Positions 45,628 through 56,041 of a stretch of 64,000 nt of DNA are shown here, one piece after another. The DNA lies in assembly GCA_027604705.1 (NCBI GenBank), contig JADHYV010000040.1:5007-69006 (forward strand), given 5' to 3'. Within the stretch, counting starts at the first letter, position 1; each line of letters opens with the position of its first letter. The DNA is from Allomyces arbusculus (taxonomy: Eukaryota; Blastocladiomycota; Blastocladiomycetes; Blastocladiales; Blastocladiaceae). The notes below the pieces were generated by a model, which was not told the origin of the DNA, ran no database searches, and saw nothing but the letters and a program-made list of their open reading frames with translations. Made by a program: the position numbers and the translations under genes.

Positions 45628-47075
45628 ATGAGCTGCTTCTGCTTCCCGTCCAAGCGCCCGCACGCGACCAAGGCCATTGCCGACAAACCCGAGGCACCCA
45701 ACGCAGAATCCTCGCGCGATATCCCCGCCGGCGCTGCTGCCGCAGCCGCGAGCACGGCGCGTGCGCCCGCCAACAACTACACGGCATGTGTCGTGATCGA
45801 CGAGGAGCGCCGCAAGGAGCTGCGCGAGAACGCGGCCAAGATCGTCGCTGACGGCAAGGGTACGCTCGTTGACGACCCGCTCACCGTGAACACGACAAGC
45901 GGGACGGATCTAATTTGAAATTTTGTGCGCTTCCAGGTATTCTCGCAGCCGACGAGTCGACGGGCACGATTGGCAAGCGGTTTGACGCGATTGGCGTGCC
46001 CAACACCGAGGCCAACCGCCAGGCCTACCGCCAGCTGCTCTTCACGGCGCCTTCTGGTGCGTGCTTTCTTCTTGTTCTTGTTCTTTTTCGCTCGCATTAC
46101 GTGCGATGCCGAAAATCGACGTGCTTGCAACACGATCAAGGCTGACATCATCTCCCCCGCCGCCCACCCTGCCTGCCAACAGAGCTCGACCAGTACATTG
46201 GCGGTGTGATTCTGTTCGACGAGACGCTGCGTCAAAAAGCGACCGATGGCCGGTCCTTTTCGCAGATTTTGCGCGACCGCGGCATCCTTGTCGGGATCAA
46301 GGTCGACAAGGGCACGTGCCCGATCCACGGCACCGAGTTTGAGACGTCGACGCTCGGTCTCGACGGCCTGGCCGAACGTTGTGCCGAGTACTACTCGCTC
46401 GGCGCGCGATTCGCCAAGTGGCGGTGTGTCCTGCGTATCGGGGAGAACGAACCGTCGCCCGTGGCGATAGACGAGAACGCCAACGTGCTGGCACGTTACG
46501 CGTCCATTTGCCAGGCAAACCGGCTCGTGCCGATTGTCGAGCCCGAGATCTTGATGGACGGCGACCACGACTTGGCGCGTGGCATGTACGTTGCCGAAAA
46601 GGTGCTGGCCGCCGTCTACAAGAAGCTGTCGGACCACCACGTCTACCTTGAGGGCACGCTGCTTAAGCCCAACATGGTCACGGCTGGTGTCAACTGCGCG
46701 ACCAAGTACACGCCGCAGGAGGTTGCCGAGGCGACCGTCACGGTCCTGCGGCGCACGGTCCCGCCGGCCGTGCCCGGTGTCACGTTCCTGTCGGGCGGGC
46801 AGTCCGAGGAGGCCGCGACGCTGCACCTCGACGCCATGAACCGCGTCGACCTCAAGCGCCCGTGGGCGTTGACGTTCTCGTACGGCCGTGCGCTGCAGGC
46901 GACCGTGCTCAAGGTCTGGCGCGGACAGCCGGCCAATGTGCCGGCCGCACAGCGCGCGCTGCTCACGCGCGCCAAGGCCAACTGGGAGGCGGCGCGCGGT
47001 GTCTACCAAGGGTCGTTGGCCGGCGCTATGGCCGAGGCCGGCGTGTCGCTCTACGTGTCCAACTACACGTACTAA
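45628..47075 (+). CDS. fructose-bisphosphate aldolase, class I
   Basis: Exons 45628-45859, 45937-46056 and 46183-47075 (introns 77 and 126 bp) give 414 residues. Class I signatures are complete: [16 protein letters not shown] across the first junction, [17 protein letters not shown] (the Lys146 equivalent at about 196), the Schiff-base lysine in [13 protein letters not shown] (about Lys279), [11 protein letters not shown] and the C-terminal Tyr in SNYTY. It cleaves fructose-1,6-bisphosphate in glycolysis. Dikarya fungi typically use the unrelated class II metal enzyme. Compared with animal aldolases (about 364 residues) it has an N-terminal extension of about 50 residues starting [11 protein letters not shown], whose clustered Cys could be lipidated. 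All catalytic residues visible are present. Confidence 0.95.
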
Positions 47076-47478
47076 GGTGGACGCGTGTCGTTTGATCGGT
47101 GTTGCGGCGAGGAGAGCGAGGGGATAGAGATACCACGGCGAAGGAGAGGAGGAGAAAGGTCACTGCTGCCATCATCGTGTCGTTTTGTTTCATTTTGGTT
47201 TTGTAATTCTTTTAGAACGTTTCCTGTGACCTTGTATGTATCAATCGACGATCTATCTTTATTCCACTTTCTGCAAAGTCGCGACTGCATGGCGATGCGC
47301 GGCGTCTGTACGATCCACTCGGCGACGTCCGCCATCACCATGGCAACTATAGCCGCCGTCGATTCGGTCCTGACCAGAACGCCGCTCGTCACGATGCACC
47401 AGCGGCATGGCCCACCCGGCGCCCACCACCCCATCTACGCACAAACGCGGCAACAGATCGTTCTACGCTCTGTAGGAC
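47076..47478. other. intergenic region after aldolase
   Basis: 403 bases holding the aldolase 3' UTR and the flank of the next, uncertain gene. Nothing specific seen. Confidence 0.5.
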
Positions 47479-48482
47479 ATGCTGGTCGCGGGCGGTCCAG
47501 CATTGGTCACGGCGCGCAACACGGACGTCAGCACTTTCACTGTGAAAGTGCGCACGCTCATTGCCGACTATGTCACGCAACTCCCGCGAACCACTGACGC
47601 GACGCGGCCGGTGTATGCCGAGTTCTCCCCGAGTTGCCGCACACGGCCGTGATCGTGCAGCAGATCCCGCACGTCTTGCAGTGGACGCGCGCAAGCAGGT
47701 CGCGTTTCGTGACTTGGCGGGATCGCCGGACTTGTTCCTGATGTCGCCGGCGGGGAGGAGCGCGACGCTCGTCGCCGGTAAGAAAATCAAGCGCGTGGCT
47801 CGTCGCCAAGCGCGAGCGCACGTCCGCGGCCAAGTCGAACAGTGGTGCAGTAACGATAGCCGTCGTGCGGGTCGATGCGGCCTTGGTGGCCAGCACTGGT
47901 ACCGGCAAGCGCCGTCGCGCCGCGGCAGTGGCAGCCGCCGCTTCGACTGCGGCGCAGTCCGGACTGGATTTCCGGCGCAGTCCGGACTGGATATCCCGCT
48001 GGCGGCGCCCACGACCAAGGCAACAGTGACGCCAGTGCTCAACGCGGTGGCGGAAACCGCGTATGAGGGCGCGGCCGAGATGGTGGATGCGTGTACGAGA
48101 TGGTTGCGCAGGTGGCGCGCGCGACGGGGCATTGACGCGTCGGTGGCCCGTGGGTGTGAGGCCGGTGGAGGTCCAAGGCAGGTAGGTGGAGGTGCGAGGC
48201 GGCGCGAGACGCACCCTTGATAACGCACGCGTCTGTCATGTGCACGTGCTGACCGCGTCTCATTTCCTTCCTGCAGGGTTCGTTGAGTCGTTTGTCAGCG
48301 AGGGCGGCGTGTCCGCTGTTTGTTCGCTCCGCCGGTCCCTTTTGCATCTTGGCGTTCGTCATCCACGCCCGCCCGGTCACGATCGCATCGGCCTCGCACC
48401 ATGCCTGCGCACAGCAAGCACGCCCTATATGGACCAAGCGCACCCGCTACACTGCCCGCAACAACTCGACATTGCCAGCTAG
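47479..48482 (+). pseudogene. unknown gene with disturbed frame (pseudogene, assembly error, or unresolved introns)
   Basis: Coding-like stretches lie in order but not in one frame: NTDVSTFTVKVRTLIADYVT from 47509, DARKQVAFRDLAGSPDLFLM from about 47680, VVRVDAALVASTGTGKRRRA from about 47858, and TPVLNAVAETAYEGAAEMVD from about 48031. Some shifts can be removed by introns (for example GTAAGA at 47779 to GATAG at about 47855, and GTAGGT at 48181 with a CTGAC branch to CCTGCAG about 48278), but a 23-bp tandem duplication (47951-47996) shifts the frame inside an apparent exon. I do not recognise the protein. The 3' exon has two open frames, one stopping at 48482 and one running into the lipase gene, so the end is uncertain. 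Confidence 0.35.
47951..47996. repeat. 23-bp tandem duplication
   Basis: Copies 47951-47973 and 47974-47996 differ at one base. Because 23 is not a multiple of three, it shifts the frame between two coding-like stretches; reading with one copy would connect them. Confidence 0.9.
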
Positions 48483-48525
48483 GCTGATTTCTCCTCGACC
48501 AAGGAAGCAAGCAACTTTAACAAGC

Positions 48526-50068
48526 ATGGCCGACCTACTCCCGCACGAGTCACCCATTCCATCCCCGCCCGCGTCAGCGCACGTCGACGTGCCCGTACCT
48601 GCCGACGCCGACACGACGTCGCTTGCCGCGACCGACAAGGACACGCCACATCCGGCAAACGAACCACCCTGTGGAGCCGGTCATTTGCTCGTCATCAGTC
48701 ACGGCCTGTTTGGCAACAACTCGCACACGCAGTACCTTGCTGATACGTTTAAGGCTGCATACCCGGACCAGCTCGATGTGGTGCGTTACGTCCGCGATAC
48801 CATGTGGAGAGGTGATCGCAGTGCGGAATGAAGGCTGAACAGGCTCATGTTGTCTTTCTTGTAGCTCAACGCCTCGTGCTACGCAAACGACCTCACCCTC
48901 GACGGCGTCGATACCTGTGCCGAACGGTTGATCAAGGAGGTTCGTGCTCGATTTTCGTGCTGCACTGGACGCTCCTGGTTGGAAACCATGTTGACTGACT
49001 TGAATCCGTCACCCCGTTCGTTTCCCCCTTCAAGCTTAAAGCGTATCGCGAAAACAACAAGGTCACGAAAATATCGTTTCTCGGCTACTCGCTCGGCGGC
49101 CTGATTGTGCGTTTTGCAATTGGCCGGCTGCACATGGAGAACTTTTTCGACACGGTCGAGCCCATGGTGCGCAACGTCGTCACAACTTCTCCGCGCTATT
49201 CGAACCAAGTATTTGACAGCGTCTTTCTCCACCAGAGTTTCGTGACCATGGCAACACCGCACCTCGGCGTGAGCACGCCACGATTGCGCCGACTCGCCGA
49301 CCTTCTCGTGTGCCGATCCGCGCAACAATGCGTGCTAAAGGACCGCGATTACGATGCACCTTTGCTGTGGGTCCTCGCCGACCCGCAATTGCCGTTCCTG
49401 CAGGGCCTGGCACGGTTCAAGCAGCACTTGATTGTGGCCAACACGGTCCGTGCCGCATTTGCGGCTCATTCTGCCAGAGAGGCTGCTTTTCTGTCATGTC
49501 ACTGACTCACCATCTTTTCGTTTAGACTGGCGACCGCACCGTGCCCTACCTGACGGCATCCATCCAACTCGAGTCGCCCTACACGACAAGCCCTTCGGAA
49601 CCCGTCCTACCCGATTCACCCGTGATCATCCGACCCGTCGTGCGCGACGACCACGAAAAGGCCATTCCGCTGCCCGAGAAGTCCATGACGCGCGAGGACA
49701 TGGCGCGCATGGCCGTGTTTTTTGGCCTGATCATGCCGCTCATCTTTGTCGTCTGGACGATCATGTCGCCGTGGGCCTTTTACACGACCAAGAAAGCGCG
49801 CACGCGATTCGCGACCGTGGAAGATCAAGTCCTGCGCGATATTGAGGTCCTGCGTGGCCAGGTTTCGCGCAAGGGGTTGACGGAAGAGGAGTATGTTGTG
49901 GCGATGGTGGAGAGTTTGAACGCGGCACTGCCGGACATGACGCGGATCGATGTGAATTTGGGCGAGTGGGTGCATACTCACGCGCATGTCGTGGTGCGGA
50001 ATCCGAAGATGCACGCGAGCGGGAAGCCGGTGGTCGACTATGTCGTGAGCCAGTTCCGGCCGACGTAG
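48526..50068 (+). CDS. ROG1-type putative lipase (DUF676 alpha/beta hydrolase)
   Basis: Five exons, 48526-48789, 48865-48939, 49035-49166, 49236-49445 and 49526-50068, give 407 residues. Family motifs: HLLVISHGLFGN with the oxyanion-region His, LNASCYANDLTLDGVDTCAE, the nucleophile elbow FLGYSLGGLIVRF (Ser132 in GYSLG), SFVTMATPHLGV across a junction, and TGDRTVPYLTA. Yeast Rog1 is a monoacylglycerol lipase of lipid droplets. A hydrophobic span MAVFFGLIMPLIFVVWTIM lies in the C-terminal third, so it is probably membrane-anchored. The 69-bp intron 49167-49235 is stopless and in frame, and removing it restores the family spacing before SFVTMATPHLG. The first donor GTCCGC (48790) was chosen by phase. 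Confidence 0.85.
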
Positions 50069-50157
50069 CGTGGCGTGGGAGACGGGGGGAGTGCTTGCGT
50101 AAAGCCGTCGACGTGGTCGTGATTCCATAGATGCCCTATTTTAATTTTGCAATTCTT

Positions 50158-50388
50158 TGGGGGGGGCGGGGGCCGGGCCCGGCGCCCCCCCCCGCGGGCG
50201 CCCCCCCGGCGCGCGCCAGAGGGGGGCGGGCGGGGGGGGGGCGGGAGGGGGGGGGNNNNNNNNNNCGGGGCGTTGCTGGGTGGTGTGTGTGTGGGGGGGT
50301 GTGTTTTTTTTATGCCTTGCTCGGTGGCGTCTTTAATTTTTTCCCATTTTTTAATTTTTTTTTTTTTTTCCCCCCCCCCCCCCCCCCA
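50158..50388. other. low-quality homopolymer sequence around an assembly gap
   Basis: Long G, C and T runs (for example the T run then C run at about 50357-50387) flank ten N at 50256-50265. Composition is unlike anything else in the window and looks like read-end noise joined across a gap. No feature should be called within it. Confidence 0.8.
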
Positions 50389-50767
50389 AGTCGCACATCG
50401 CACCCATTTGTCCAGGAGCTGGTTGTGTGCTGTTCCCTAGCGGGAGCAGTGGCATGGCAGCGAAGCAAGACGCGAACTTGCCGACGCCACGTGCTGGAGC
50501 AAGGATCCGACGACGGCCGCCTGCATTCACTGCCGCAAAGCGAGGAGGAAAGACAAGAAACGATGTAAATCGGCGAATGAGCAAGACTCGCACGCGATCA
50601 CGCCGGGTCGCTCTTCACATCTGTCGTCGTTGACCACTACCCGCAAACCAACAGCCCATTGACCGCAAATCAGCGCCCATCTTCCAACGACTGCCCGCAA
50701 TCCGTTACGGCACCCGTCAACGCAGTGATCCGCACCGTTAGCCGATTCCCGCAGCCTTCAAGCCACC
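50389..50767. other. intergenic region upstream of BRK1-like gene
   Basis: About 380 bases of ordinary composition after the homopolymer block; must include the promoter of the BRK1-like gene unless that lies within the gap. Nothing specific seen. Confidence 0.4.
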
Positions 50768-51631
50768 ATGCCCGTGCAAGCCAGCCCGACGGGCGCCGTG
50801 TCCGAAGACACGCGGCAGCGCCAAGTCGTCGAGGACCTGACCGCGGCAATCAAGCGACTCGCCATGTTTCTGAATGCGTTTGGTGCGGCCAAGATCTCGT
50901 GTGGGAATGCGTCCGATGAACCACGGCCCCACTGACGACAGTTCGGAAACAGAGCACACGGCATCGAGCAAGCTCGCTCACGTCGACGCGCGGCTCGCCA
51001 AGCTCGAGCGGCAGGCGCAGTTCCTCGAGCAGCGCGTACGTTACCTATATTTTGCTGACGTTCCCCTGTTGTCACGATCCTCACCGTCGCGTTGTTCCCA
51101 TAGTGGAATATTGTCCTGGCCGACGACAGATCGGCCCTGCTCGTCGACGACGGCGCCAACACGCACGGGAACCCGTCCACCGACAACCTGCTTCTCGCCG
51201 TCCCCACACTCTCACCGCCCGCGCCCGCCGCCGTGCGCGTCACCACGCCCGTCGAGACCATTCCAGGCACCCCCGACCGACCTGCCGTGACCTTGCTCGA
51301 CGACGACGATGACGACGACGACGCTCCCGCGGCATCATCGCCACCTCCACCACCACCACCCGCGCTCGCCGCCGTGTTCCCACCCCCGCCGCCACCACCG
51401 GCCATGCCAGTCGGTGCTGATGGGTGGGGCGCGCTCCCGCCCCCGCCCGCGCCCCCACCAGCGATTATGGATGGTGGAGACTGGGGTGCGGCGCTGCCCC
51501 CGCCGCCGCCGCTCCCGCCGGGCATGGATATGGCGCTCCCACCGCCACCTCCGCCGCCGCCGATGATGATGATGGACGAGTGGGATGGCGCGCCGTTGCC
51601 GCCGCCGCCGCCTCCTCCGCCGTCGTTTTGA
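50768..51631 (+). CDS. BRK1/HSPC300-like coiled-coil protein with polyproline tail
   Basis: Exons 50768-50882, 50953-51035 and 51104-51631 (introns 70 and 68 bp) give 241 residues. Residues about 15-65 read VVEDLTAAIKRLAMFLNAFE, then SSKLAHVDARLAKLERQAQF, close in pattern to BRICK1 ([34 protein letters not shown]), a small subunit of the WAVE/SCAR complex; WASHC3/CCDC53 has a related helix. BRK1 is normally about 75 residues and ends after this helix. Here a linker, an Asp run and at least four polyproline blocks follow, separated by Trp-containing spacers (GADGWGA, GGDWGA, DEWDGA). Polyproline suggests profilin or SH3 binding. No WH2 motif was seen. Actin regulation is inferred, not shown. 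Confidence 0.65.
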
Positions 51632-51869
51632 GCTGCGAGTGGAGGTAGAGTACTGGGAAGGGGACAATGAAAGACTTGAGTTTAACAGGAACTGGGGGGG
51701 ATGATGGGATATGCGCAGTCTGTGGCATCAATGAATCGTGATGACTGGGATCGGCTCGCGTCACCTTTGGCCAATCGCGTTTTGGGTTGCCGCTTCAAAG
51801 AGCGTGCCCGCGAACGCGCCGTGCTGTGGTTAAACGAAAATCCAATTACCTTGAAGCGACTAAATTCCA

Positions 51870-51884
51870 GGGGGGGGGGGGGGG
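51870..51884. repeat. 15-base poly-G run
   Basis: Uninterrupted G run in intergenic DNA; length may be unreliable. Confidence 0.9.
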
Positions 51885-53160
51885 AGCCCCACATCGCTTC
51901 CTGATTTTGCGACCAGGGCGGGTAATACTGCTGCCTCCCCGCTGATACATTCCAAGGTGATATCGATCATAGCACTTGTCATTTGTTCCCAGAACAGACG
52001 CAAATGTGCCTTTCACAGATCGGGTAGACAAGATGTTTGTGACGCGTGACATCAAAAAAGGGGTTATCACGTATGGCTCGCTTGATGGCATGAAGGCCAT
52101 GAATTCAAGCGAGAATTTATGGCCTGGCTCGTCCGCTTATCTTCACGCCGTTGCGCTATTGAAATGTAGTCTGAAACGATGCGTGTACAGCCGCAGTGAA
52201 CAGCTGCAGTTTGCAGCGCTTGTGGACTCCATCGTCGATCCGTTGACGAGGACCATTCACCATGGTCAGCCATCAATGTTGAGGGCATACTCAGTACAGT
52301 CGACAGCAAAACCGCTCGATTCTGCCCCTGGATCTGGCTCACTCATCTGCATGATCGAGTTTGGCATGCGCCGCGCAACGCCATCCACTATCCACTTCAT
52401 GGACACAAATGACGCTACCAGGTTTTCCACTACACAGACGCTTTGTTAGCGAAGTGGGCCAGCTAGCACGTCCGATGGAACATGATGCAGACGTGCTCCT
52501 TGCTTTTCCGTCTGATAACTCTCTTTCCACGCTCAGTGCGTGCTTAATCGTCGTCATCTTCAGCGCGTTGGCCGACGCGCGGTCGCAGGTATAAAAGGAT
52601 GGACGGCCCCGCAAGAAACGAGCAACGACCTGCACAGACAGCGTGGAGGACAATTGCACAGGGCGGCTCAATGCGATAAAAACAAATGACAACAATTTGT
52701 CGCAACACGTTCTCGCTCACTTGGCTGTCAAAACTGCGCCTTAATCCACAATTGCAGTGGAGTAGGAGCGATGATTGCCGAGCAGAAGGCATAGGTTGCT
52801 GAGATGTTTCATCTCTGCAGTGGGAAGTGTGGTGAGAGAGTGTATCGTGGCGCGCACAGCATGGCATGGCTGCGCCAATGGAGGCTCTGTCGCTTGAACT
52901 TGACGATGGCATCGTTGAGTTCTGTTCAAGGCATAAAGTGACAACAACAGGGCAGCTCATGGAGAGTCCATGTTCACTGATAAGATGCAGGAAATGCAGG
53001 CCGCTCCGGCAGATTGGAGTCATGGTCGACAGATATTCCATTCTCATCCGCAGGTTCCTTCATTGTTGAGGAACAAGCAGACTCAGCCAGGGCCGTCAGA
53101 GAGTTGCCGTCATCATTCAATTTTTTCGTGGAACAGCACCTCGTCCGCAGCAGCAACGCC

Positions 53161-53208
53161 ATGGAAAGGAGGGAACGGAGGGAACGGAGAGAACGGAAGG
53201 GTGGAAGG
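53161..53208. repeat. purine-rich GGAACGGA-type imperfect repeat
   Basis: Short degenerate repeats of GGAGGGAAC/GGAGAGAAC on the plus strand, about 230 bases before the F-box-like gene. Confidence 0.6.
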
Positions 53209-53435
53209 ACGACGCATGGGCGAAGTCAATGATAGAGGCGGTGTGCTCAGTCCCTCCCATTTCTCTAATCTTGTTTTTCCCACCTGTGCCCAAAGGACGT
53301 GGAACTTGCTGATGCCACGCCGTTTGCCATACAAATGGAGGACACCCCCAGCCTGTTCCGTCACTTACCTCCCGCTTCCTCCGTTCCCGCTCAGGTCGGG
53401 CTCGGTTGGTCTAGCTTGGCCTCGGCTGTGCGACG

Positions 53436-55649
53436 ATGCTCATGACCACCACGTCAACCAGAACCGTGACCCCATTGATGGGCCTGCCCACCGAGATTCT
53501 GCACCATATCGCCAACCTCACGGTGGACGACAAGCACACCCACGTTGGCACTGTTCGTCTTCTTCTCGCTCTCGCCCATACTTGCTGTCGCCTCCGCCAA
53601 GTTGCGTTTCGGATCCTCGTAGCACATCATCTTAAAGCGCGCATCTGCTACGACCAACGGCTCGAGCTCAACATTTCGTACTACAACAACGAAGACGATC
53701 TGGCCCTGTTTCATATCGATCCGGTCCATGATCTCGCCAGCGACGCCCAAGCAACGGTTGCTGCACCGCCTGAACATGGGGATGCTGGCCAGTATCTCGC
53801 AACGCTGCGTGTGCCTATGACGTGGCTCAAGTCGGTTACGATTGATCAGTGCGACCGTCTGGAAAATTGGTGGGAGGAGGAAGATGAGGAGAATACCGTG
53901 GTTACAGATAACAGCGTCGGCAAGACCCATGGCGAGTGGATGGAAGTGTGGAAAGACTCGAGGATGCTTGCCCCACTCACCAAACTGCCTGCGTACTTGA
54001 CATCGCTGACGCACGTCGAGATTGGAGAAGACGTGAGCGATTTGAACATGCACGCGCTCCTCGACCAAATGTGTATGACGGTGCGCTCGCTGCACTTGAC
54101 CCGGTTGCCGTCGTGGATTGGAGCCATGATTTTCCCACGTCTGCGTCATCTCGACGTATGCGCCAGTACCAGCAACGTTACGCTTTCGGCGTTGCCAAGC
54201 GCCCCAATGCTCAAGGCGCTCGTCTTTTGCGGCAGCATCACGTTGGATCGGAATGGAGCGAGGCGGCTCTGGGACGAGTGTCTCACGCAGGTTGAGTCAT
54301 TGGTTGTGAGCACATCGAGCCAGTGGCTTCTCGTCGAGACTGGAAAAATGGGGCCCGTGAACGTTGTGAAATCGGACCAAAGTGACGCACTAGCCTGGTC
54401 GCATTTCTCGTCCAGCATTCCCCATCGATTGCGGCGGCTCGAGGCGCCAAATCATTGGATTCGGCAATGGATCGAGCCGAAAATGCTCGAGCAGCTGACG
54501 CATGCAACTATCCACTGTGAACAGACGAATGGGACCGCTGCCCTCGCATGGACTTCGGTGACGAAGAGTCTTGTCGAGATTGATGTGAACGGCTCAATGT
54601 TATCTGTCGCAGATCCGGTCGCACTTGCTCAGCTTCCGGCTCTCGAAAAGTTGACCGCATCGACGTGTGCGATTTGTCCACTGCAACGACTGTCGTCGTC
54701 TTGCGGCAGAGCGCGACATGAATTCGGTCGTCTCAAAGTGATTTTCCCGCGCCTTCGTCAAGTTTGTGCCGCACCAGCGTTTTTCACGCTTCTTCAGCGA
54801 CGAGTGCTCCCAGCTCTTCAAGTCGCACACGTCTGTCTTGGTGTCGGTTTTCGCACTGAATCCGTTGCACAGCATCACGCTCGCGCATCGTGGACGCTCT
54901 CTTTGCCAACGATGCCTCACCTCACCGCGCTCAATATCCATATCGCTCGAAAGTGCCAATCTCGTAGCACGTCGTGGGTTCAGTGGGACGACCTGTACTC
55001 GACCGCCGAGTTGCCTGTTGTGGCCATGGCCGACGCGCACCAGTGGCACACCAAGTTGCCGTCGCTTACCCGATTGTCGTGCATGGCGCGTGGCGAATGG
55101 ACCGGCCTGGTCGTGCTGCGCCGTTTGGAGCATGTCACAGCTGCCGCTGTTACGTGGACCAACCTCGCACGCCACGCCAAGATGCCAGGATTGCGTCGCG
55201 TCAAGTTGGTGCCGCTTCTTGATGCAACGGATTGGTTTTTCGATGTTCCTGGCTCGCCTGCGCACCAAGTTGTCCAGACCCGACCGAAAACAAGCAGGTG
55301 CCAGGCGCGTGCGGCCATGGTCGCGATGCCAGTACGCGAAGCGGATAATCAAGCCGACAGCAGCTTGCAAGCGCCTGAAACGTGGTCGCTGCTTGGCCGT
55401 GGATCAATTGAGCATGAGATGAGTAGTGCTCGAGTTGCGATTGATTGCGCTCGAATTGTCACGCTGATCGTGTTGGCAGCGACGTTTGGGGGCGTTGACC
55501 ATGTTCATGTTGTGGTGGACAGTGCTTGCGATGAGTTGGAGAAATGGGTGGGCCGGATTCGGGCCAAGGTCGAGCAGCGGCTTGATGCACCACCACAAAT
55601 GCGTCTCCTCGTGCGGCCACCAAGAAAAAATAACGATGTATTCCAGTAA
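53436..55649 (+). CDS. F-box-like protein, single exon
   Basis: One uninterrupted frame of 737 residues, unusual here where most genes are split. Residues about 16-60 read GLPTEILHHIANL, then LLLALAHTCCRLRQVAFRIL, an F-box pattern (LPxEIL...hxxCxxhR). The rest shows irregular Leu-rich stretches with conserved-looking spacing (LTSLTHVEIGED, MPHLTALNIHIARK, LPSLTRLSCMARGE), suggesting degenerate leucine-rich repeats for substrate binding. It would act as an SCF ubiquitin-ligase adaptor through Skp1. GC content is lower than in neighbouring genes. A second Met two codons on is an equal start candidate. The substrate is unknown. Confidence 0.65.
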   Translation: MLMTTTSTRTVTPLMGLPTEILHHIANLTVDDKHTHVGTVRLLLALAHTCCRLRQVAFRILVAHHLKARICYDQRLELNISYYNNEDDLALFHIDPVHDLASDAQATVAAPPEHGDAGQYLATLRVPMTWLKSVTIDQCDRLENWWEEEDEENTVVTDNSVGKTHGEWMEVWKDSRMLAPLTKLPAYLTSLTHVEIGEDVSDLNMHALLDQMCMTVRSLHLTRLPSWIGAMIFPRLRHLDVCASTSNVTLSALPSAPMLKALVFCGSITLDRNGARRLWDECLTQVESLVVSTSSQWLLVETGKMGPVNVVKSDQSDALAWSHFSSSIPHRLRRLEAPNHWIRQWIEPKMLEQLTHATIHCEQTNGTAALAWTSVTKSLVEIDVNGSMLSVADPVALAQLPALEKLTASTCAICPLQRLSSSCGRARHEFGRLKVIFPRLRQVCAAPAFFTLLQRRVLPALQVAHVCLGVGFRTESVAQHHARASWTLSLPTMPHLTALNIHIARKCQSRSTSWVQWDDLYSTAELPVVAMADAHQWHTKLPSLTRLSCMARGEWTGLVVLRRLEHVTAAAVTWTNLARHAKMPGLRRVKLVPLLDATDWFFDVPGSPAHQVVQTRPKTSRCQARAAMVAMPVREADNQADSSLQAPETWSLLGRGSIEHEMSSARVAIDCARIVTLIVLAATFGGVDHVHVVVDSACDELEKWVGRIRAKVEQRLDAPPQMRLLVRPPRKNNDVFQ

Positions 55650-56041
55650 AAAATTGAACAAGCCATTGCATGAAATTGTTTCCCTTCATGTTGTGGTGCT
55701 CAGTTTGTGGTCGAGAAATGGAAGTGGCTGCCAGCATCCAGTGATGTGCGAGGTGTGCAACGGGAGCGCAAAACGTCAGACCAGTTGCTAAGCATGTGTT
55801 CTGATGTGCGGTAATGAATGAGTTCAGACTTGCAGGCCAGAGTTCCACACCTGTCGTTTGCATCGTGGATGCGGCCTGAACACGAGGATCCATTCCACAT
55901 TACCAAGACTTGGAAATGAGCAGGTTAATACTAGCAATAATATTATACAAAATCCACGCTACATGCTGGTAACCATGGTGGGGTGCTGCAAGACAAGACA
56001 AGCAGAAGAAAGGCGGTGGCTGTGCCCGTCAGGTTGCTCCA
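55650..56041. other. convergent intergenic region
   Basis: 392 AT-richer bases between the F-box-like and NDUFA4-like stops. No element seen. Confidence 0.6.

Larger units (their letters stand above)
51632..53435. other. 1.8-kb intergenic region
   Basis: AT-richer than flanking genes. Contains a 15-base G run (51870-51884), an orphan TATAAAAG (52590-52597, +) 840 bases before the next ATG, and a purine-rich GGAACGGA-type repeat (53161-53208). No coding frame of real quality was found. Confidence 0.5.

Noticed and set aside
45777-47009. 410-codon minus-strand ORF opposite aldolase
   Set aside because: It crosses the aldolase introns and mirrors its codons; no independent coding evidence.
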